From the NCBI RefSeq assembly GCF_014489635.1, contig NZ_CP060828.1, positions 4,502,001 through 4,566,000 of the forward strand: a DNA stretch of 64,000 bases, read 5' to 3'. Shown one piece after another: positions 61,629 through 64,000 of the stretch. How positions within the stretch are numbered: position 1 is the first letter of the stretch; each line of letters opens with the position of its first letter. A program made the translations under genes and the position numbers. Source of the stretch: Streptomyces roseirectus. Its GTDB lineage: Bacteria; Actinomycetota; Actinomycetes; Streptomycetales; Streptomycetaceae. Below the pieces are notes generated by a model. The model was not told the origin of the DNA. It searched no databases and saw nothing but the letters and a program-made list of their open reading frames with translations.

Positions 61629-62768
61629 TCACCAGCGCAGGCGCAGGGTGGAGACGCGGTCGAGGAGGAGGCCGGAGAGAAGGCGGTGGTCCTGGAGCGA
61701 GGGGTGCCAGTCGCAGGCGAGGAGGTCCAGGGCGGCGTCCCCGTAGTACCAGTGGTGGACCCGGTGGTCACCTTGGGTACTACGGGTCCTGGTGATGCGC
61801 TCGACGGTCTCCCGGTAGGGGACGGTGGAGACCCGGGTGGAGCTGACGACGATGTGCGGGCGGGGACCGTAGCGGGCCCGGAGCCTGTCCAGAAAGCCGT
61901 GGTAGGCGGTCTCGTACGCGGCGAGCAGTTCCGCCTCCGTCGCCCACGCCTCGCCCGGGTGGAGAGGGGTGGAGAAGTCGTTGATGCCCAGGCCGACGAC
62001 GATGAGCTGGGGCCGCCAGGTGGGCGGTCGGTGCCAGACGTCGCCGTCGACGTTCAACAGCGCCCGGTCGTAGTACGTCCGGTAGTCCGTGCCGGGGCTC
62101 GTACCGGCGTAGTTGCGGACCATGCCCCGCCCCGAGAAGGCGTTGTTCTGGTGGTCCGCGCCGAGCGCTCTCGCGGTCAGGGCGGCGAAGGAGAGGTCGG
62201 CGTTGGTGTTCCGGTCGACGCCGCCGATCCCCGAACAGTCGCGCACGCCCGAGACGTTGCCGTACCCGGCGGTGAACGAGTCCCCGATGAACTCGATCTG
62301 CCGGTGCCGGGGGCGCGGACCGGGCAGCAGCGCACCGCCGGGCGCGGCCACGAACCCCCCGAACTTCCCTACGGCCCAAGGGCTTTCGGTCCGCTTCACG
62401 AGCCGCACACGGTGCACGGCGTCGGCGAGCCCGTCGACCCACACGGTCGCCCGCCCCGGTGTCACCACCGTCCGCGCGGTCACGCCGTCGATCTGCACGT
62501 CGTAGTCGTTGACGGCGTCGTCGAGCACGACGCCCACCCCGCTCCCCCGGAAGCGGGCCTCGAAGTAGACGCCGGGCCAGGTGAATTGGACGAATCCGTC
62601 GGCGGCCGGCGCCGTCCGGCCGACCGTGCGGTAGCGGGCCGGGGCGGCGTTCGCGCGGGACGGCGTGGCAACGGACGGTGTGGCGACGGACGCCACCAGT
62701 CCAGCCGCCGCTGCGGTCACCAATGTCCGTCGGGAGATGGGGTGTTGAGGTACAGAAGGCGTGTGCAT
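61629..62768 (-). CDS. Tat-exported SGNH esterase (CE2 type)
   Basis: 379 residues. N-terminal twin-Arg motif 'SRRTLVTAAAAG'. Residues 50-150 form a jelly-roll as in CE2 carbohydrate esterases ('FVQFTWPGVYFEARFRGSGVGVVLDD'). The SGNH hydrolase follows: block I 'EFIGDSFTAGYGN', block III 'VVGLGINDFST', block V 'CDWHPSLQDH' with the catalytic His. It would remove acetyl groups from polysaccharide. Two GTACTACGG-like units lie within it. Confidence 0.9.
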   Translation of the reverse strand: MHTPSVPQHPISRRTLVTAAAAGLVASVATPSVATPSRANAAPARYRTVGRTAPAADGFVQFTWPGVYFEARFRGSGVGVVLDDAVNDYDVQIDGVTARTVVTPGRATVWVDGLADAVHRVRLVKRTESPWAVGKFGGFVAAPGGALLPGPRPRHRQIEFIGDSFTAGYGNVSGVRDCSGIGGVDRNTNADLSFAALTARALGADHQNNAFSGRGMVRNYAGTSPGTDYRTYYDRALLNVDGDVWHRPPTWRPQLIVVGLGINDFSTPLHPGEAWATEAELLAAYETAYHGFLDRLRARYGPRPHIVVSSTRVSTVPYRETVERITRTRSTQGDHRVHHWYYGDAALDLLACDWHPSLQDHRLLSGLLLDRVSTLRLRW

Positions 62769-62864
62769 GTGGCCCTCCTCGGGTGACGAGTCGGATGCGG
62801 GAGCGCTCCCAGGTGTTCAAGGTGACCGTGCCGCGCGTGCTCGTCAATGCCCCCTACAGGGGCC

Positions 62865-64000
62865 CTAGTTGGCGCGCCAGACCGTGAGGTCGGCCATCAC
62901 GAAGTTGATCCTGGAGTCGGGCAGGGCGGTCGACTTGACCTGGATCACGAGCAGGGCGATGTCCCCGGAACGGTTCTTGACACAGATCTGGCTGCCGGCC
63001 GCCGCGGACGCGAGCGACACACTGCTGCCGACGGCGGCGGGCCCCGCGAGCAGAGCGCCGCACGTGTCGTAGGAGCCGTCCGGCGGGCCCGCGAGCAGCA
63101 CCATCTCGGTGGTGTCGCTCTTCAGGGCGCATTCGCCGTCGCCGCAGACGAGGCGGATGTCCCCCTTGCGGTCGTCGCGGCTGACCGGCTCCCGGAGGCT
63201 GACCGAATTGTCCTGGTCCAGGTGCGTCAGCGGGTACGGCAGCGCGACGACCGGAGCCGAACCCGCGCCGGAAGGTCCGGCCGCTCCCGCCGCCAGGTCG
63301 TCGGCGGCCTCCTCGGGGACGGCCCCCGCCGAATGCGAAGCCGAAGTCGACGCGGACGCGGACGCGGACGGCGTGGCCGGCGGCGACGCGTCGGCCCGGT
63401 TCCGGCTCAGCTCGGCGAACTCCACCCCCAGCCACACCAGCGCGGCGAGGACCGGCACGGCCAGCAGAGCGCCGACGCCCGCGATCATCCTCCTGCGCTT
63501 GCGGGACGAGGCTACCCGTACGACCTCAGAGGGAGGCGCCCATACGTCGGTGGCGGCCAGGGTCGGTACCAGGGTGGGTGCGGGCGCCGGTACAGGTGGC
63601 CCCACGACCTCGTGCCACACCTCGGGTCCCCCGGAGGTATCAGCCTCCGGCCCCAGTTCCCGCCGGCACCAGGCGACGATCTCCGCCGGGGTGGCTCGCT
63701 CCTGCGGATCGGCGGCCAGGCAGCGCGCGAGGATCGGCCGGAGCCGGTCGGGCAGCGGTGACAGGTCGGGCGCGGAGTTCACGATCCGGTACATCACGTT
63801 GAGCGCGGAACCGCTCCCGTACAGCGGCTCGCCGAGCGCGGCGAACGCGACCGTCTGGCCGAGCGCGAACACGTCGGTCGCCGGGGTGATCTCATCGGCG
63901 GACGCCTGCTCCGGGGCCATGAACTGGGGCGTGCCGATGGTGGATTGCTGGGTGGTGTGCACGGTCGCGTCGGGCGCGAGCGAGATGCCGAAGTCGATGA
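62865..64000 (-). CDS. Membrane Ser/Thr protein kinase, C-terminal part (runs off the window)
   Basis: The visible part starts at the DFG motif ('IDFGISLAPDATVHTTQQSTIGTPQFMAPEQ') and covers the kinase C-lobe, a Pro-rich linker, one membrane helix (R-K-R-R-R then 'MIAGVGALLAVPVLAALVWLG'), a Ser/Ala-rich spacer and an external domain with Cys pairs ('LVCGDGECALKS', 'YDTCGALL', 'GSQICVKNRSGD'). A PknB-type receptor kinase with its sensor outside. The N-lobe is beyond 64000. Confidence 0.93.
   Translation of the reverse strand, partial: IDFGISLAPDATVHTTQQSTIGTPQFMAPEQASADEITPATDVFALGQTVAFAALGEPLYGSGSALNVMYRIVNSAPDLSPLPDRLRPILARCLAADPQERATPAEIVAWCRRELGPEADTSGGPEVWHEVVGPPVPAPAPTLVPTLAATDVWAPPSEVVRVASSRKRRRMIAGVGALLAVPVLAALVWLGVEFAELSRNRADASPPATPSASASASTSASHSAGAVPEEAADDLAAGAAGPSGAGSAPVVALPYPLTHLDQDNSVSLREPVSRDDRKGDIRLVCGDGECALKSDTTEMVLLAGPPDGSYDTCGALLAGPAAVGSSVSLASAAAGSQICVKNRSGDIALLVIQVKSTALPDSRINFVMADLTVWRAN

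Overview
The window is from a Streptomyces chromosome or that of a very close relative. GC is very high, GTG and TTG starts are common, and many genes overlap by ATGA or GTGA. It carries the HspR/HAIR heat-shock regulon, tandem large LuxR regulators, SigE-family sigma factors and a MoxR-DUF58-transglutaminase operon.

Layout. 0-1.1 kb is the 5' part of clpB (minus) with a HAIR operator. 1.3-7.5 kb holds a PPOX-fold enzyme, then an unusual block: a small secreted peptide with three DSSW repeats, coupled to a short Rieske-oxygenase-like protein, and read divergently from four tandem paralogous LuxR-type regulators, with a fifth paralogue facing them. 7.9-9.6 kb has a lipoprotein and a lone sugar-binding lipoprotein. 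9.9-14.1 kb is the dnaK-grpE-dnaJ-hspR operon with HAIR operators. 14.1-22.4 kb has envelope and redox genes: a MraY/WecA-like transferase, a decayed gene, a membrane Fe-S oxidoreductase, a Yip1-like protein and an ArnT-like glycosyltransferase. 22.5-28.1 kb is a poly-gamma-glutamate (PgsB/PgsC) type operon with a double-HAMP membrane protein in front and an NlpC-like protein, whose nucleophile position is Ser, behind.

28.5-39.7 kb is an accessory island: a 3' stub of tRNA-Gly(CCC), a PadR two-gene unit, a 3' stub of tRNA-Arg(CCT), two identical inverted IS701-type copies around an IS630-type element, a lower-GC KAP P-loop NTPase, nested long inverted repeats, and a set of small genes with Nudix and GntR genes that resembles the regulatory end of an actinomycete integrative conjugative element (AICE). 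No integrase, Rep or Tra gene is in the window. Core genes resume with a phosphoribosyltransferase, dcd, a zinc-ribbon protein and an intact tRNA-Gly(CCC).

41.8-48.9 kb is an FN3/MoxR/DUF58/transglutaminase operon with extreme G-strand bias. 49-64 kb has a polysaccharide deacetylase, a BTAD-CGNR regulator, GtrA, DUF4097, an ECF sigma factor with its likely anti-sigma protein, a SigE-type sigma factor fused to a membrane and exported domain, a penicillin-binding protein with a degenerate transpeptidase domain, a broken ricin-like secreted gene, DUF72, a large secreted beta-propeller/Ig-like protein, a CE2-type SGNH esterase, and the C-terminal part of a Ser/Thr kinase that runs off the end.

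Five genes contain in-frame minisatellites, and a short GTACTACGG-type repeat is scattered mostly between genes. The most promising candidate for an undescribed system is the DSSW peptide / Rieske-like / multi-LuxR block at 1.86-7.47 kb.
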